Shown: one piece after another, positions 25,699 through 35,456 of the stretch
How the letters are laid out: every line of letters begins with the position of its first letter
Numbering within the stretch: position 1 is the stretch's first letter
Source: Dyella japonica A8
GTDB taxonomy: Bacteria; Pseudomonadota; Gammaproteobacteria; Xanthomonadales; Rhodanobacteraceae
Reading direction: 5' to 3'
DNA length: 64,000 nt
Assembly (NCBI RefSeq): GCF_000725385.1
Contig: NZ_CP008884.1
Coordinates: forward strand, 124,001 to 188,000
Program-made: the position numbers and the translations under genes
Notes under the pieces: model-generated
The model's input: the letters and a program-made list of their open reading frames with translations, nothing else
Told to the model about the DNA's origin: nothing
Databases searched by the model: none

Positions 25699-28600
25699 TC
25701 ATGCCGCGCTCCTCAATTCCTCTGCCAGCGCAGCAAGGCTTGCCGCCTTCGGCTTCACCAGCCAGAACTTGTATTGCAGGCCGCGGAAGTCCGCCAGGAT
25801 GCGGCGGCCCCAGTCGCTGCCCGTCAGTTCCACATGCCGCGCGACCAGGCCACGCAGATGCTGCATGTAGTGCTCCATGCCTTCCGGCGAGATGCGCAGG
25901 ATGTCCACCAGCTCGTGGTTGTAGCAGTCGACAAAGGTGCGCTCGATGTCGAGCACATAGGCGAAGCCACCGGTCATGCCCGCGCCGAAGTTGAGGCCGA
26001 CCTTGCCCAGCACGGCGACGACGCCACCGGTCATGTATTCACAGCAATGGTCGCCCGCCCCTTCCACCACGGCGAGCGCGCCGGAGTTGCGCACGGCGAA
26101 GCGCTCGCCCGCGCGCCCCGCGGCGAACAGCTCGCCATCGGTGGCGCCATACAGGCAGGTGTTGCCGATGATGGAGGCCTCGTGCGTGGCAAACGGCGAA
26201 TCCGCCGGCGGACGCACCACGATGCGGCCGCCCGCCATGCCCTTGCCCACGCCGTCGTTGGCCTCGCCCACGAGGTCAATATGCACGCCGCCGGCATTCC
26301 ACGCGCCCAGGCTCTGGCCTGCGGCACCGTGCAGCTTGAGCAGGATGGGTTTGAGGTCCATGCCGTGGTCGCCGTAGCGGCGCGCCACGTCACCCGACAG
26401 GCGCGCACCGATGGCGCGATCCGTATTGACGATATCGAAGGCGAACTCGCCACCGGTACGGCGGATGACCGCCTCACGCGTGGCCTCGTCGATGCGTGTC
26501 GCCAGCGCCGCGTCGTCACGCATCGGGTTGCGTGGCAACGTGCAGGCGAAATCCACGTTCGAACCCAGCGTGCCATGCCCGAGCAAGGGTGCTAGGTCCA
26601 GCTTGTGCTGCACGGGCGTGGCGCCGTCCACCTGCTCCAGCAGGTCGGCGCGCCCGATGATCTCGTCCAGACTGCGTGCACCCAGCCTGGCCAGATGCGC
26701 GCGCACGTCCTCGGCAATGAAGCCGAAATAGTTCATCACCATCTCGGGCAGGCCGATGAAGTGCTCCTTGCGCAGCACGGCATGCTGCGTGGCGACACCG
26801 GTGGCGCAGTTGTTGAGATGGCAGATACGCAGGTACTTGCAGCCCAGCGCCACCATCGGGCCGGTGCCGAAGCCGAAACTCTCCGCGCCCAGCATCGCCG
26901 CCTTGATCACGTCCAGCCCGGTCTTCAGGCCGCCATCGGTCTGCAGCCGCACGCGGCCGCGCAGGTCGTTGCGGCGCAGTGTCTGCTGCGTCTCGGCCAG
27001 GCCCAGTTCCCACGGCGTGCCGGCGTACTTGATGGAGGTGAGCGGACTGGCGCCGGTGCCGCCATCGTGGCCGCTGACGGTGATCAGGTCCGCCCCAGCC
27101 TTCACTACACCGGCCGCCACCGTGCCCACGCCAGCGTGGCTGACCAGCTTCACCGAGATCAAGGCGTCGGGATTCACTTCCTTGAGGTCGTGGATCAGCT
27201 CGGCAAGGTCTTCGATGGAATAGATGTCGTGATGCGGCGGCGGCGAAATCAGGCCGATGCCGGGCTTGGCGTAGCGCAGGCGCGCAATGGTGCTGTCCAC
27301 CTTGTGGCCCGGAAGCTGGCCGCCTTCGCCGGGCTTGGCCCCCTGCGCGATCTTGATCTGCAGCACCTCGGCGTTCACCAGGTACTGCGGGGTGACGCCG
27401 AAGCGGCCCGACGCGACCTGCTTGATCTTCGACATCTTCTCCGTGCCGTAGCGCACCGGGTCTTCGCCGCCCTCACCGGAATTGCTACGCGCACCGAGGC
27501 GGTTCATCGCAATGGCGAGCGCCTCGTGCGCTTCGGGCGACAGGGCACCCAGCGACATGCCGGCGGAGTCGAAGCGGCGCAGGATGCTGGTGCTCGATTC
27601 CACGTCGTCCAGTGGAATGGCGTCACCCAGCGGACGCGGCGACAGCAGGTCGCGCAGCGCCGACGGCGGGCGATGATCGACGAAGTTTGCGTAGGCGCGA
27701 TAGTCGGACTGGCTGCCCGTGCGCACGGCCTTCTGCAGGGTGCCGATCACGTCCGGGTTGTACATGTGGTATTCGCCACCGTACACAAACTTGTAGATGC
27801 CGCCGGCACGCAGCGGCGAGGCATCGCTCCACGCCTCGGCGGCAAGCACCTGTTGGTCGTGCTCCAGTTCGGCGAAGCCGGCGCCACCAATGCGCGAGGG
27901 CGTGCCAGGAAAACACAGTTCCACCACGGCCGGTGCAAGGCCCACGATCTCGAACAGCTGCGCGCCGCGATAGCCGGCCACGGTGGAGATGCCCATCTTG
28001 GACAGGATCTTCATCAGGCCCTTGCGGATGCCACGGCGATAGCTGCGGCCGATCTCGAAGCGATCGCTGTCGATATGGCCCTCGCGGCCCAGTTCGAACA
28101 GGCTCTGGTAGGCCAGCCATGGATAGATGGCGGTGGCGCCGAACCCCAGCAGGCAGGCGAACTGGTGTGGATCGCGCGGCGTCGCCGTCTCCACCAGGAT
28201 ATTGCACTGGCAGCGCAGCGCCTGGTCGATCAGGTGCGCATGCACGGCACCCACCGCAAGCAACGAATGGATGGGCAACAGATCTTTCTGCGGGTAACGG
28301 TCACTCAGGAAAACCAGCTGGCAACCGCCGCGCACGGCCTCTTCCACCTCGCGGCAGAGGCGACGCAGCGCGGCTTCAAGGCCCTCTTCCGGCGCATACA
28401 TCAGGTCGAAGCGCGGCGTGCCGGTGAATTGCGGCAGCGCCAGCAACTGGCGCAGCTTGCGTTGCGAAAGCACCGGCGAGTTGATCAGGATCTGCTTAGC
28501 GTTTTCCGGCGTGAGGTCGAACACATTGGCTTCAGGGCCGATCTGCGTGACCAGCGACATCACCAGCTTTTCGCGCAACGGATCGATCGGCGGGTTGGTC

Positions 28601-30144
28601 ACCTGCGCAAAGCCCTGCCGGAAACGGTCGAACAGCGGGCGCACCTGGCGCGACATCGCGGCGATGGGCGTGTCGTCGCCCATCGAGCCGGTGGCTTCCT
28701 GCTCCAGCTCGACCATGGCCTTGAGCACCGTCTCGCGTTCTTCGCGCGAGAGGCCATAAAGCTTCTGGTAACGACGCAGTTCATCCGTCGGCAGCGGCTC
28801 GGCGGCGAGCGAGGGATCGATCAGGTCCGATTCCAGATAACTCACGCCCGCGCGCAACCAATCGCGGTAGGGTGCACGTCTGCGGTTGATGTCGTCGATA
28901 TCCGCATCACGCAACAAGCGGTGTTGCTGCAGGTCCACGGCAATCATCTCGCCCGGCGCGAGGCGCCCCTTGGCCACGACCTGCGACGATGGCACGTCCC
29001 ACAAGCCGGCTTCGGATGCCACGATGAGATGGTTGTCCGCCGACAAGGCCCAGCGCGCCGGGCGCAGGCCGTTGCGATCGAGCGTACAGGCCGCGTAACG
29101 GCCATCGCACATCACCAGGCCAGCAGGACCGTCCCACGGCTCGCTGTGCAGGGCGTAGTACTCGTAGAACGCGGCGAGATCCTCGTCGATGCCTTCGCGC
29201 GCGGCGAACGCGGGCGGCACCAGCACACGCATGGCGGCGATCAGGTCGAGGCCACCGGCAATCAGCACTTCCAGCGCATTGTCGAGGCTTTCCGAATCTG
29301 AACCCGTCTGGCGCACCAGCGGGCCGATGTCGGAAAGATCGACCAGCGGCGAATGCAGGATGGATTCACGCGACTGCATCCAGCGCCGGTTCGCGCGGAT
29401 GGTGTTGATCTCGCCGTTGTGCGCCAGCAGGCGGAACGGTTGCGCCAGCCGCCACTGCGGCGTGGTGTTGGTGGAAAAACGCTGGTGGAACACGACGGCG
29501 TCGGCGCTCAATGCCGGATGCGCCAGATCGGTGAATACCTCGCGCAGTCGGCCAGGCGCGGCCATGGCCTTGTAGCCGATCACCTGGGCCGACAGCGTGA
29601 CCACATAGAAATGCTCGTCGGAGGCCAGCGCGGTTTCCGCGCGACGGCGCGCACGAAACAGCGCGCGCTCGAACACAGCGTCGTCCATCGACGCAGGCGG
29701 CTCCACGAAGATCTGGCGGATGCGCGGCTTCGCCGCGGCGGCCAACGGACCGCAGGCGTCGGCATTCACCGCCACGTCGCGCCAGCCCGCCACATGCAGG
29801 CCTTCCTCGCGCAGATGATCTTCCAGCACCGATGCAGCGACAGCGCCGCCATGGGGATCGAGGAACACCACGCCCGCGGCGAATCGCTCGCCCAGCGCGA
29901 TGCCGGCTTCGTCGGCGAGTGCTTTCAGCCAGCCCAGCGGACGATGGAAGAGCACGCCGCAGCCGTCGCCGCTCACACCGTCGGCATTCACGCCACCACG
30001 ATGGGAAAGTTTGGCCAGCGCATCGAAGGCGGTGTCCACTACCCATGCGCTCGCGCGACCGTCGATCTGTGCGACCAGACCAAAACCGCAGCTGTCGTGC
30101 TCGAACGCAGCGTCATAAAGCGTCGCTGGTACTGCCTGCGCCAT
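25699..30144 (-). CDS. gltB: Glutamate synthase large subunit
   Basis: Alpha subunit of NADPH-GOGAT, 1481 residues, the usual size. The start ATG (complement of 30142-30144) follows a GGGGAGG site. An 18-residue propeptide precedes Cys19 (HDSCGFGLVAQIDG), which becomes the N-terminal nucleophile of the glutaminase domain after cleavage. The following HRGGVNADGVSGDGCGV matches family active-site sequence. The central FMN/synthase part includes GEGGEDPVRYG and SVKLVSHAGVGTVAAGVVKA. The 3Fe-4S cysteines are in GCKYLRICHLNNC (about residues 1095-1110), and the C-terminal glucosyl-like domain carries the GGRIVVRP and TGGFAYVLD segments. The frame remains open far upstream, antisense to envC, but that is not part of the gene. 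Confidence 0.97.
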   Translation of the reverse strand: MAQAVPATLYDAAFEHDSCGFGLVAQIDGRASAWVVDTAFDALAKLSHRGGVNADGVSGDGCGVLFHRPLGWLKALADEAGIALGERFAAGVVFLDPHGGAVAASVLEDHLREEGLHVAGWRDVAVNADACGPLAAAAKPRIRQIFVEPPASMDDAVFERALFRARRRAETALASDEHFYVVTLSAQVIGYKAMAAPGRLREVFTDLAHPALSADAVVFHQRFSTNTTPQWRLAQPFRLLAHNGEINTIRANRRWMQSRESILHSPLVDLSDIGPLVRQTGSDSESLDNALEVLIAGGLDLIAAMRVLVPPAFAAREGIDEDLAAFYEYYALHSEPWDGPAGLVMCDGRYAACTLDRNGLRPARWALSADNHLIVASEAGLWDVPSSQVVAKGRLAPGEMIAVDLQQHRLLRDADIDDINRRRAPYRDWLRAGVSYLESDLIDPSLAAEPLPTDELRRYQKLYGLSREERETVLKAMVELEQEATGSMGDDTPIAAMSRQVRPLFDRFRQGFAQVTNPPIDPLREKLVMSLVTQIGPEANVFDLTPENAKQILINSPVLSQRKLRQLLALPQFTGTPRFDLMYAPEEGLEAALRRLCREVEEAVRGGCQLVFLSDRYPQKDLLPIHSLLAVGAVHAHLIDQALRCQCNILVETATPRDPHQFACLLGFGATAIYPWLAYQSLFELGREGHIDSDRFEIGRSYRRGIRKGLMKILSKMGISTVAGYRGAQLFEIVGLAPAVVELCFPGTPSRIGGAGFAELEHDQQVLAAEAWSDASPLRAGGIYKFVYGGEYHMYNPDVIGTLQKAVRTGSQSDYRAYANFVDHRPPSALRDLLSPRPLGDAIPLDDVESSTSILRRFDSAGMSLGALSPEAHEALAIAMNRLGARSNSGEGGEDPVRYGTEKMSKIKQVASGRFGVTPQYLVNAEVLQIKIAQGAKPGEGGQLPGHKVDSTIARLRYAKPGIGLISPPPHHDIYSIEDLAELIHDLKEVNPDALISVKLVSHAGVGTVAAGVVKAGADLITVSGHDGGTGASPLTSIKYAGTPWELGLAETQQTLRRNDLRGRVRLQTDGGLKTGLDVIKAAMLGAESFGFGTGPMVALGCKYLRICHLNNCATGVATQHAVLRKEHFIGLPEMVMNYFGFIAEDVRAHLARLGARSLDEIIGRADLLEQVDGATPVQHKLDLAPLLGHGTLGSNVDFACTLPRNPMRDDAALATRIDEATREAVIRRTGGEFAFDIVNTDRAIGARLSGDVARRYGDHGMDLKPILLKLHGAAGQSLGAWNAGGVHIDLVGEANDGVGKGMAGGRIVVRPPADSPFATHEASIIGNTCLYGATDGELFAAGRAGERFAVRNSGALAVVEGAGDHCCEYMTGGVVAVLGKVGLNFGAGMTGGFAYVLDIERTFVDCYNHELVDILRISPEGMEHYMQHLRGLVARHVELTGSDWGRRILADFRGLQYKFWLVKPKAASLAALAEELRSAA

Positions 30145-30531
30145 CTCGCCTCCCCAGGCCGATGGTTGCAGACGCGTCGTCCCAACGGCGCCGAAGGCAC
30201 CGCTGTCACGCGTCCAAGTGTGGCTTCGACTAAAACACAATTGGTGCGTCGCGTCAAAGACATCTTTACGTCCAAATGAAAGTTTCAACTGGAAGCTTTT
30301 TTTGCGCAGGACAAGATGAGTCATGTCGCGTCCGGCCCGCGTGCAACTTCTGCGAATACTCGCCATGGCGACACGCGCATCCACGCACTCGCCCCATCGC
30401 GATGCCGCGATCGTCGCCCCGGGGCATACCAGTGACCGCACTGGCATGGCGATGACGCGCACATGACCGGACACGGCTCCCGGGATGGCGCCGGCTCGCG
30501 CGCCGTCATCGGCCTCTGTGATAATCCGCCG
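30145..30531. other. Divergent gltB / envC control region
   Basis: 387 bases with no gene. The half near gltB (30230-30310) is rich in A and T (AAGACATCTTTACGTCC, GAAGCTTTTTTTGCG) as expected for the gltB promoter, though I see no -35/-10 pair that stands out. The envC side is high GC until a TGTGATAAT box at 30517-30525. Confidence 0.5.
30517..30525 (+). promoter_or_regulatory. Extended -10 box directly in front of envC
   Basis: TGTGATAAT, an extended -10 (TG-N-GATAAT), ends six bases before the envC ATG at 30532. If used, transcription would begin at or next to the start codon and give a leaderless message. There is no purine-rich ribosome site before this ATG, which fits. Confidence 0.45.
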
Positions 30532-31731
30532 ATGCCCATACCAGTCCGCCGTGCCCGCCCCCTCGCCTGCGCCGTGACCGGCGCCCTCGCCCTTGTCATT
30601 GCGATCCAGCCCGCCTGGGCGGCGCAGGAGAACAAGACCAAGGCCGAGCAGGCCGAAGCCCAGAAGAAACTCTCGGACGTGCGCAGCAAGATGGAAGCGC
30701 TGGCCAAGGAGCAGGCCGAAACTGCGGCCAAGCGCGACAGCGCCACCACCGAACTGGCCAAGCAGGCCAACGCCGTGGCCAGCGCCGCCAAGGCCGTGCG
30801 CGAGACCGATACCGAGCTGTCCGCCAAGCAGAAGGAACTGGCCGACCTGCAGGCCCAGCGCGAAGAGCTGCAGAAGAACCTGGAAGGCCAGCGGGCCGCC
30901 ATCGCCGATTTGCTGCGCGCCACCTATGCACTGGGCCAGGGCTCGGACCTGCGCCTGTTGATGGGCGACGACGACGTGGCACGCATCGCCCAGGCGCTGG
31001 CCTATTCCAAGTATTTCCAGGAAGACCGCGTGGCCCGCGTGCAGAAGCTGATGGGCGACCTGGCCCGGCTGCAGGACCTGGAAACCCAGATCACCACCCA
31101 GCAGCAGGCCCTGCAGACCGTCCGCGCCCAGCGTGAAACCCAGACCAAGACACTGGAGCAGCAGCGATCCGCCCAGGCCAAGCTGGTGGCCGACGCCGAC
31201 GCCCAGTACAAGGACCAGGGCAGCCGGCTGGCCGCCCTCAAGCAGAACGAGGCCTCGCTGAACTCGCTGGTGGCCACGCTGCAGAAGGCCATCGACGAGG
31301 CCGCCCGCGAAGCCGAGCGCGCCGCCAAGGCCAACGAGGGCAAGGCCGCGCCGCCGGCCGGCAAGGGCCTGGCCAATATCCGCGGCAGCCTGCCGTGGCC
31401 CGCGCCCGGCGTGGTCAACACCTATGGCAACGGCGTGCTGATCAAGGCCCCCGGGGGCAGCGAAGTGAAGGCCGTGTCGTCCGGGCGGGTGGTCTATGCC
31501 GCCTTCCTGCGCGGCTACGGCATGCTGGTCATCGTCAGCCACGGCGGCGGCTGGATGAGCATGTACGGCAACAACGAGACGATCCTGCACGGCGTGGGCG
31601 ACCAGGTCAGCGCGGGCGAGGCCGTCGGCACGGCCGCGGCCCCCACCGGGGCCAATACCGGCGTGTATTTCGAGCTGCGACAGAACAACCAGCCCGTCGA
31701 CCCGCGCACGTGGTTGTCCAAGAAAGGATGA
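30532..31731 (+). CDS. envC: EnvC-like murein hydrolase activator
   Basis: Periplasmic activator of amidases that split septal peptidoglycan; 399 residues. Signal peptide at about 1-27 (ending QPAWAAQ). Residues 28-270 are a long coiled coil (KTKAEQAEAQKKLSDVRSKM; many Q/E/K/A heptads), which in EnvC homologues docks with FtsEX. The C-terminal LytM/M23 domain (about 290-399) is degenerate: the usual HxxxD and HxH zinc ligands are replaced (GNGVLIKAPGG, VIVSHGGGWMSMYGN), so it should not be an active endopeptidase. This is the EnvC pattern. It leads into the processing protease gene 139 bases downstream, as seen in many gammaproteobacteria. Confidence 0.92.
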   Translation: MPIPVRRARPLACAVTGALALVIAIQPAWAAQENKTKAEQAEAQKKLSDVRSKMEALAKEQAETAAKRDSATTELAKQANAVASAAKAVRETDTELSAKQKELADLQAQREELQKNLEGQRAAIADLLRATYALGQGSDLRLLMGDDDVARIAQALAYSKYFQEDRVARVQKLMGDLARLQDLETQITTQQQALQTVRAQRETQTKTLEQQRSAQAKLVADADAQYKDQGSRLAALKQNEASLNSLVATLQKAIDEAAREAERAAKANEGKAAPPAGKGLANIRGSLPWPAPGVVNTYGNGVLIKAPGGSEVKAVSSGRVVYAAFLRGYGMLVIVSHGGGWMSMYGNNETILHGVGDQVSAGEAVGTAAAPTGANTGVYFELRQNNQPVDPRTWLSKKG

Positions 31732-31870
31732 ATCGCCATTGACGCCGGCCATGCGCCGTCGCAGGCTAACCTCCTTGTACTGCATTGAATTTTCGCAATA
31801 TCCGGCGGTCGAAGCGACAACGCGGTCCGCCGCCGGCCCCGCCCCACAGCGTTACCGGAGTCCCCCATCC

Positions 31871-33250
31871 ATGCGGTTTTCCACCTTGAGCCTGGCCGTC
31901 CTGCTGCTGGCGGCGCCGCTGGCGCAGGCGCAGACCGCGCCGGCCGCCAGCCACGGCGGCGCCAAGCCTTCGACCGCCGGCGCCACACCCGCCGCGGCCT
32001 CTTCCACGCCCGACCAGGTGGACCTGGAGGACGTGCGCAACTTCAGCCGCGTCTACGAGATCGTCCGCCAGGCCTATGTGGAACCGGTGGACAACAAGAC
32101 CCTGATGAAGGCCGCCATCAGCGGCATGCTGAGCGGCCTGGATCCACACAGCGAATACCTCGACAAGGACGGCCTGGCCGAACTCAACGAGGACACCACC
32201 GGCCAGTACGGTGGCCTGGGCATCGAAGTGCTGCAGGTGGACGGCACCTTGCGCATCATCGCCCCCATCGACGACACGCCCGCCTCGCGCGCCGGCATCA
32301 AGCCGGGCGACACCATCGTCAAGATCGACGGCAAGACGGTGGAGCCGGAGAACATCGACGACATGTTCAAGGCACTGCGCGGCGACCCGGGCAGCAAGGT
32401 CACGCTGACCATCCTGCACGAGAAGAGCGACAAGCCGATCGACATGCCACTGGTGCGCGAGAAGATCTCCGTCACCAGCGTGAAGACGCGCGAACTGGAG
32501 CCCGGCTACGCCTATATCCGCATCAGCCAGTTCCAGGACGACACCGCGCCGGACCTGGAGAAGAAGCTCGGCGAGCTGATCCGCAAGAACGGCCCGCAGA
32601 AGGGCGCCATCCTCGACCTGCGCTCCAACCCCGGCGGCCTGCTCACCGCTGCCGTCGGTGTGAGCGACGACTTCCTCAACTCAGGCACCATCGTCACCAC
32701 GCGCGGCCGCCTGCAGGATTCCAACCTCAGCTTCGAAGCCCACCCCGGCGACCTGCTCAACGGTGCGCCGATGGTAGTGCTGGTGGACAACGGCACCGCC
32801 TCCGCGGCGGAGATCGTCTCCGGCGCGCTGAAGGACAACCACCGCGCGCTGATCGTCGGCCGCCGCACCTTCGGCAAGGGCGTGGTGCAGACCGTGCTGC
32901 CGCTGGACAACGACCACGCGGTGAAGATCACCACGGCGCGTTACTACACGCCCAACGGCACCTCCATCCAGGCCGAGGGCATCAAGCCGGACATCGCCCT
33001 GGCCGACCTGGCGGTGAACAAGGCCGACAGCGCGCCGAGCCTCGTCAGCTCAGAGGCTGACCTGCCCAACCATCTTGCGAACGAAGATGGCACCTCGAAG
33101 GGCAAGGACATCGACAATGATGGCAGCGCGGAGAATGCGAAGCTCGCCACACAGGACTATGCGTTGTCGCAGGCGTTGAATGTGCTGAAGGGGTTGGCGC
33201 TGAATCGCGCGACGTATGCGGCACCGGCTGCGGCGCCGACGAAGCATTGA
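31871..33250 (+). CDS. S41 family carboxy-terminal processing protease
   Basis: Secreted serine protease of 459 residues with signal peptide 1-20 (APLAQA). A PDZ domain covers about 105-195 (GQYGGLGIEV, RAGIKPGDTIVKIDG). The S41 catalytic pair is Ser311 (DNGTASAAEIVSGAL) and Lys336 (GRRTFGKGVVQ), with LDLRSNPGGLL before them. CtpA-type proteases trim periplasmic proteins and regulate peptidoglycan hydrolases, which suits its position after envC. The ATG at 31871 gives a proper signal peptide. The end of the gene (from about 33040) is less conserved and Ala/Asp rich. Confidence 0.94.
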   Translation: MRFSTLSLAVLLLAAPLAQAQTAPAASHGGAKPSTAGATPAAASSTPDQVDLEDVRNFSRVYEIVRQAYVEPVDNKTLMKAAISGMLSGLDPHSEYLDKDGLAELNEDTTGQYGGLGIEVLQVDGTLRIIAPIDDTPASRAGIKPGDTIVKIDGKTVEPENIDDMFKALRGDPGSKVTLTILHEKSDKPIDMPLVREKISVTSVKTRELEPGYAYIRISQFQDDTAPDLEKKLGELIRKNGPQKGAILDLRSNPGGLLTAAVGVSDDFLNSGTIVTTRGRLQDSNLSFEAHPGDLLNGAPMVVLVDNGTASAAEIVSGALKDNHRALIVGRRTFGKGVVQTVLPLDNDHAVKITTARYYTPNGTSIQAEGIKPDIALADLAVNKADSAPSLVSSEADLPNHLANEDGTSKGKDIDNDGSAENAKLATQDYALSQALNVLKGLALNRATYAAPAAAPTKH

Positions 33251-33413
33251 GCCTGGTGCGATAAGAGTGCTGGCGCGAGGCTTTCCGTGGGGTTGGCCTG
33301 AGGTTGTTGGTGCTCGGTGATAGTGGGGCGCACCGAGGGCTGAAGCTCATCTCCCTTTGCCATTGGGGAGGGGATTAGGGTGATGGGACTCTTGTCGCAT
33401 CGCCTCATAGACA

Positions 33414-34120
33414 CCGTCATCCCGGCGCAGGCCGGGATCCAGTTTCTGTCGTGGTCGGTTGTCGCCTCAGGCCTTCCCGTGATCGGGCCGCTTACGCAGC
33501 GGGCGTTTCGACCTTCTGCCGAAGGCCGAGTCACTTTTCTTTTGCTGGCCCAAAAGAAAAGTAACCCAAAGAAAATGGCCTTGAGAGCCAGAGCTGGCAG
33601 CATGTCGTGGGGATAAGCCCGAACGCTCGAGGCAGTTTGTTGCTTGGCTACCTACGCCTCTACACAGCGGGCACTTCCAAGCTCTTCGCAACGCGCCTTG
33701 GCGATGAGGACTTAAAGCGGCGCCCCGCTTCGCTTCGGCCTTGATGGAACCCGCACGGTCGCCCGCTTTTCTCTTTTCTGTGGGAGCGCACCCTGTGCGC
33801 GACAACCTAACGGAGCGGTGACTACGAGACGCCGCTGTCGCGCACAGGGTGCGCTCCCACAAGGGACTCGACTCTTTGGATGCTTCGCCAACGGCTCGGC
33901 TTCTTGCTTCGGCTTTTAGCTTTTAGCTTTGGCGTTTGGCCTTTGACCTGCCGGATCCCCGGATGACCCGCCCTCGGGCAGAAGGGCGGAAGCCCGCCGC
34001 AGGCGAGCCAGGTTGCCTCATCGCGACAACCGAACCATACCGCTACTGGATGACCAGCCTTCGGCTGTTGTGAAGCGCCTCCGGCCCTTGCCCCTTTTTC
34101 GGGGTGCGCCGGGATGACGG
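33414..34120. mobile_element. Composite repeat element, copy A (707 bp)
   Basis: Non-coding block bounded by CCGTCATCCCGGCGCA on the left and its exact complement on the right (16 bases). Internal order: an 87-base block at 33486-33572 identical to 58774-58860 of copy B, containing an 11-base stem ACTTTTCTTTT / AAAAGAAAAGT; a diverged shared block (GCTGGCAGCATGTCGT, CTACACAGCGGG, GCGATGAGGACTTAAAGCGG); a nested REP1 pair; degenerate GGCTTTT heptamers (33911-33945); then GCGGAAGCCCGC and the right end. The short frames inside are products of the repeats. It sits between the protease gene and the cupin gene. No transposase is encoded, so it must move, if it does, in trans. Confidence 0.75.
33780..33860. 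repeat. REP1 inverted pair nested in composite element A
   Basis: Two intact REP1 arms, GTGG heads outward, separated by a 33-base loop whose sequence (ACGGAGCGGTGA, ACGAGACGCCGCT) is also found in copy B. The pair therefore travels as part of the composite element. Confidence 0.88.
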
Positions 34121-34218
34121 CTAATGTAACGAGGCGGTGGAGCCGGATTGCCCGCTCACCCAACTATCACCCAGGGACGATGGAGCAAGACCGCAGCGCG
34201 CCGCAACGGCCACCAAAA

Positions 34219-34695
34219 CTAAAACCCGATCTCCGGCACCAACCCCGCCAGATGCCCCGCCAACGGATCGTCCTGCCCCAACAACTCAAATCCGTCGTAC
34301 TGGAAACCCGGCGCGACCACGCAGGTAGCCAACGTATAAGCCCCCAGCGGCCTCGCCGCCTGCCATGCCCCCGCCGGCACCACCGCCACCGACTGCACGC
34401 CATCCTTCAGCGGTCCCAGCCTGAGGCGATCCAGCCACTGCGTCACGGGGTTGTAGATCAGCAACTCCAACGGCTCGCCTTCCACGAAGTGCCACACTTC
34501 CTCGGCATCGACGCGATGCCAGCTGCTGCACTGCCCGGCTTCAAGCAGATAGTGGATGGCGCTCATCGCATGGCGCACGCCGTCGCTGTCGGGGCCCTTG
34601 GGCGGATGGAAGCGGTGGTAGTGGCCACCCTCGACATGCGGCTGCAACCGCAGCGAGGCTTTCAGTTCCTCGATGCGGGCGGCCGCGTCGCTCAC
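34219..34695 (-). CDS. Cupin superfamily (DUF985) protein
   Basis: Protein of 158 residues with the DUF985 cupin pattern: HVEGGHYHRFHPPKG, IHYLLEAGQCSSWHRVDAEE then VWHFVEGEPLEL, and PAGAWQAA, with APGFQYDGFELL near the end. His and Glu residues in the WHRVDAEEVWH segment could bind metal or sugar. Role unknown. The start is a GTG that overlaps the tatC stop (GTGA), so it is translated with tatC. Confidence 0.88.
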   Translation of the reverse strand: MSDAAARIEELKASLRLQPHVEGGHYHRFHPPKGPDSDGVRHAMSAIHYLLEAGQCSSWHRVDAEEVWHFVEGEPLELLIYNPVTQWLDRLRLGPLKDGVQSVAVVPAGAWQAARPLGAYTLATCVVAPGFQYDGFELLGQDDPLAGHLAGLVPEIGF

Positions 34696-35456
34696 GCCGT
34701 TTTCTCGGTCTTGGCCGGATGCAGCAGCCAGCGCACCGCCAGCATGCCCAGCTCGTAGAGCAGGCACATGGGAATGGCGAGCATGATCATCGAGGTGATG
34801 TCGGGCGGCGTGATGAAGGCGGCGATGGCGAAGGCGCCGACAATGGCGTAGCGACGCCCGTTGCGCAGCTGCTCCAGGTTGACCACGCCGATCGCGGCCA
34901 GGATCACCACTGCCACCGGCACCTCGAAGCACAGGCCGAAGGCGAAGAACATCAGCATCACGAAGTCGAGGTAATGCGTGATGTCGGTCATCATCTCCAC
35001 GCCCTCCGGCGTCACCGCCGTAAGGAAGCGGAAGGCCGCCGGCAGCACCAGGAAATAGGCGAAGGCGCAGCCGAGGTAGAACAGGAACAGCGCCGCCACC
35101 AGCAGTGGCCGGGCCAGGCGCTTCTCGTTGCGGTACAGGCCGGGGCTCACGAAGGCCCACAGCTGGTAGACGATCATCGGCATGCTGATCAGCAACGCCA
35201 CGTAGAACGCCAGCTTCAGCGGCGTCACGAACGGGCTGGCTACTTCGGTCGCGATGAGGTGCGCGCCCTGCGGCAGGCGCGCCACCAGCGGCGCGGCCAG
35301 TTCGGCATAAAGGCGATTGGCGAAGGGCAGGAGCACGCCCAGCACCAGCAGCACGGTGACGATGGCACGCATCAGCCGCGAACGCAGCTCGATCAGATGC
35401 GAAAACAGGCCCTGCTCGAGGTCGTCCTCGGGGCCGTCGAGTTCAGGCGCCGCCAT
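34692..35456 (-). CDS. tatC: Twin-arginine translocase subunit TatC
   Basis: Inner-membrane receptor of 254 residues for twin-arginine signal peptides, with six hydrophobic segments. Family landmarks: SHLIELRSRLMRA near the N terminus, ASPFVTPLKLAFYVALLISM, PMIVYQLWAFVSPGLYRNEK, and FGLCFEVPV with the conserved Glu inside segment 4. ITPPDITSMI precedes the last pair of segments. It overlaps tatB by 14 bases and the cupin gene by 4. Confidence 0.97.
   Translation of the reverse strand: MAAPELDGPEDDLEQGLFSHLIELRSRLMRAIVTVLLVLGVLLPFANRLYAELAAPLVARLPQGAHLIATEVASPFVTPLKLAFYVALLISMPMIVYQLWAFVSPGLYRNEKRLARPLLVAALFLFYLGCAFAYFLVLPAAFRFLTAVTPEGVEMMTDITHYLDFVMLMFFAFGLCFEVPVAVVILAAIGVVNLEQLRNGRRYAIVGAFAIAAFITPPDITSMIMLAIPMCLLYELGMLAVRWLLHPAKTEKTA

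Noticed and set aside
30145..31785. Minus-strand frame that would extend gltB by 547 codons upstream
   Set aside because: It runs antisense to envC. GltB has its propeptide and catalytic Cys immediately after the ATG at 30144, with a good ribosome site and normal family length.
33467..33862. 131-codon minus-strand frame in composite element A
   Set aside because: Built from the REP1 arms and shared repeat blocks. The frame is interrupted by differences in copy B, so there is no sign of selection on a protein.
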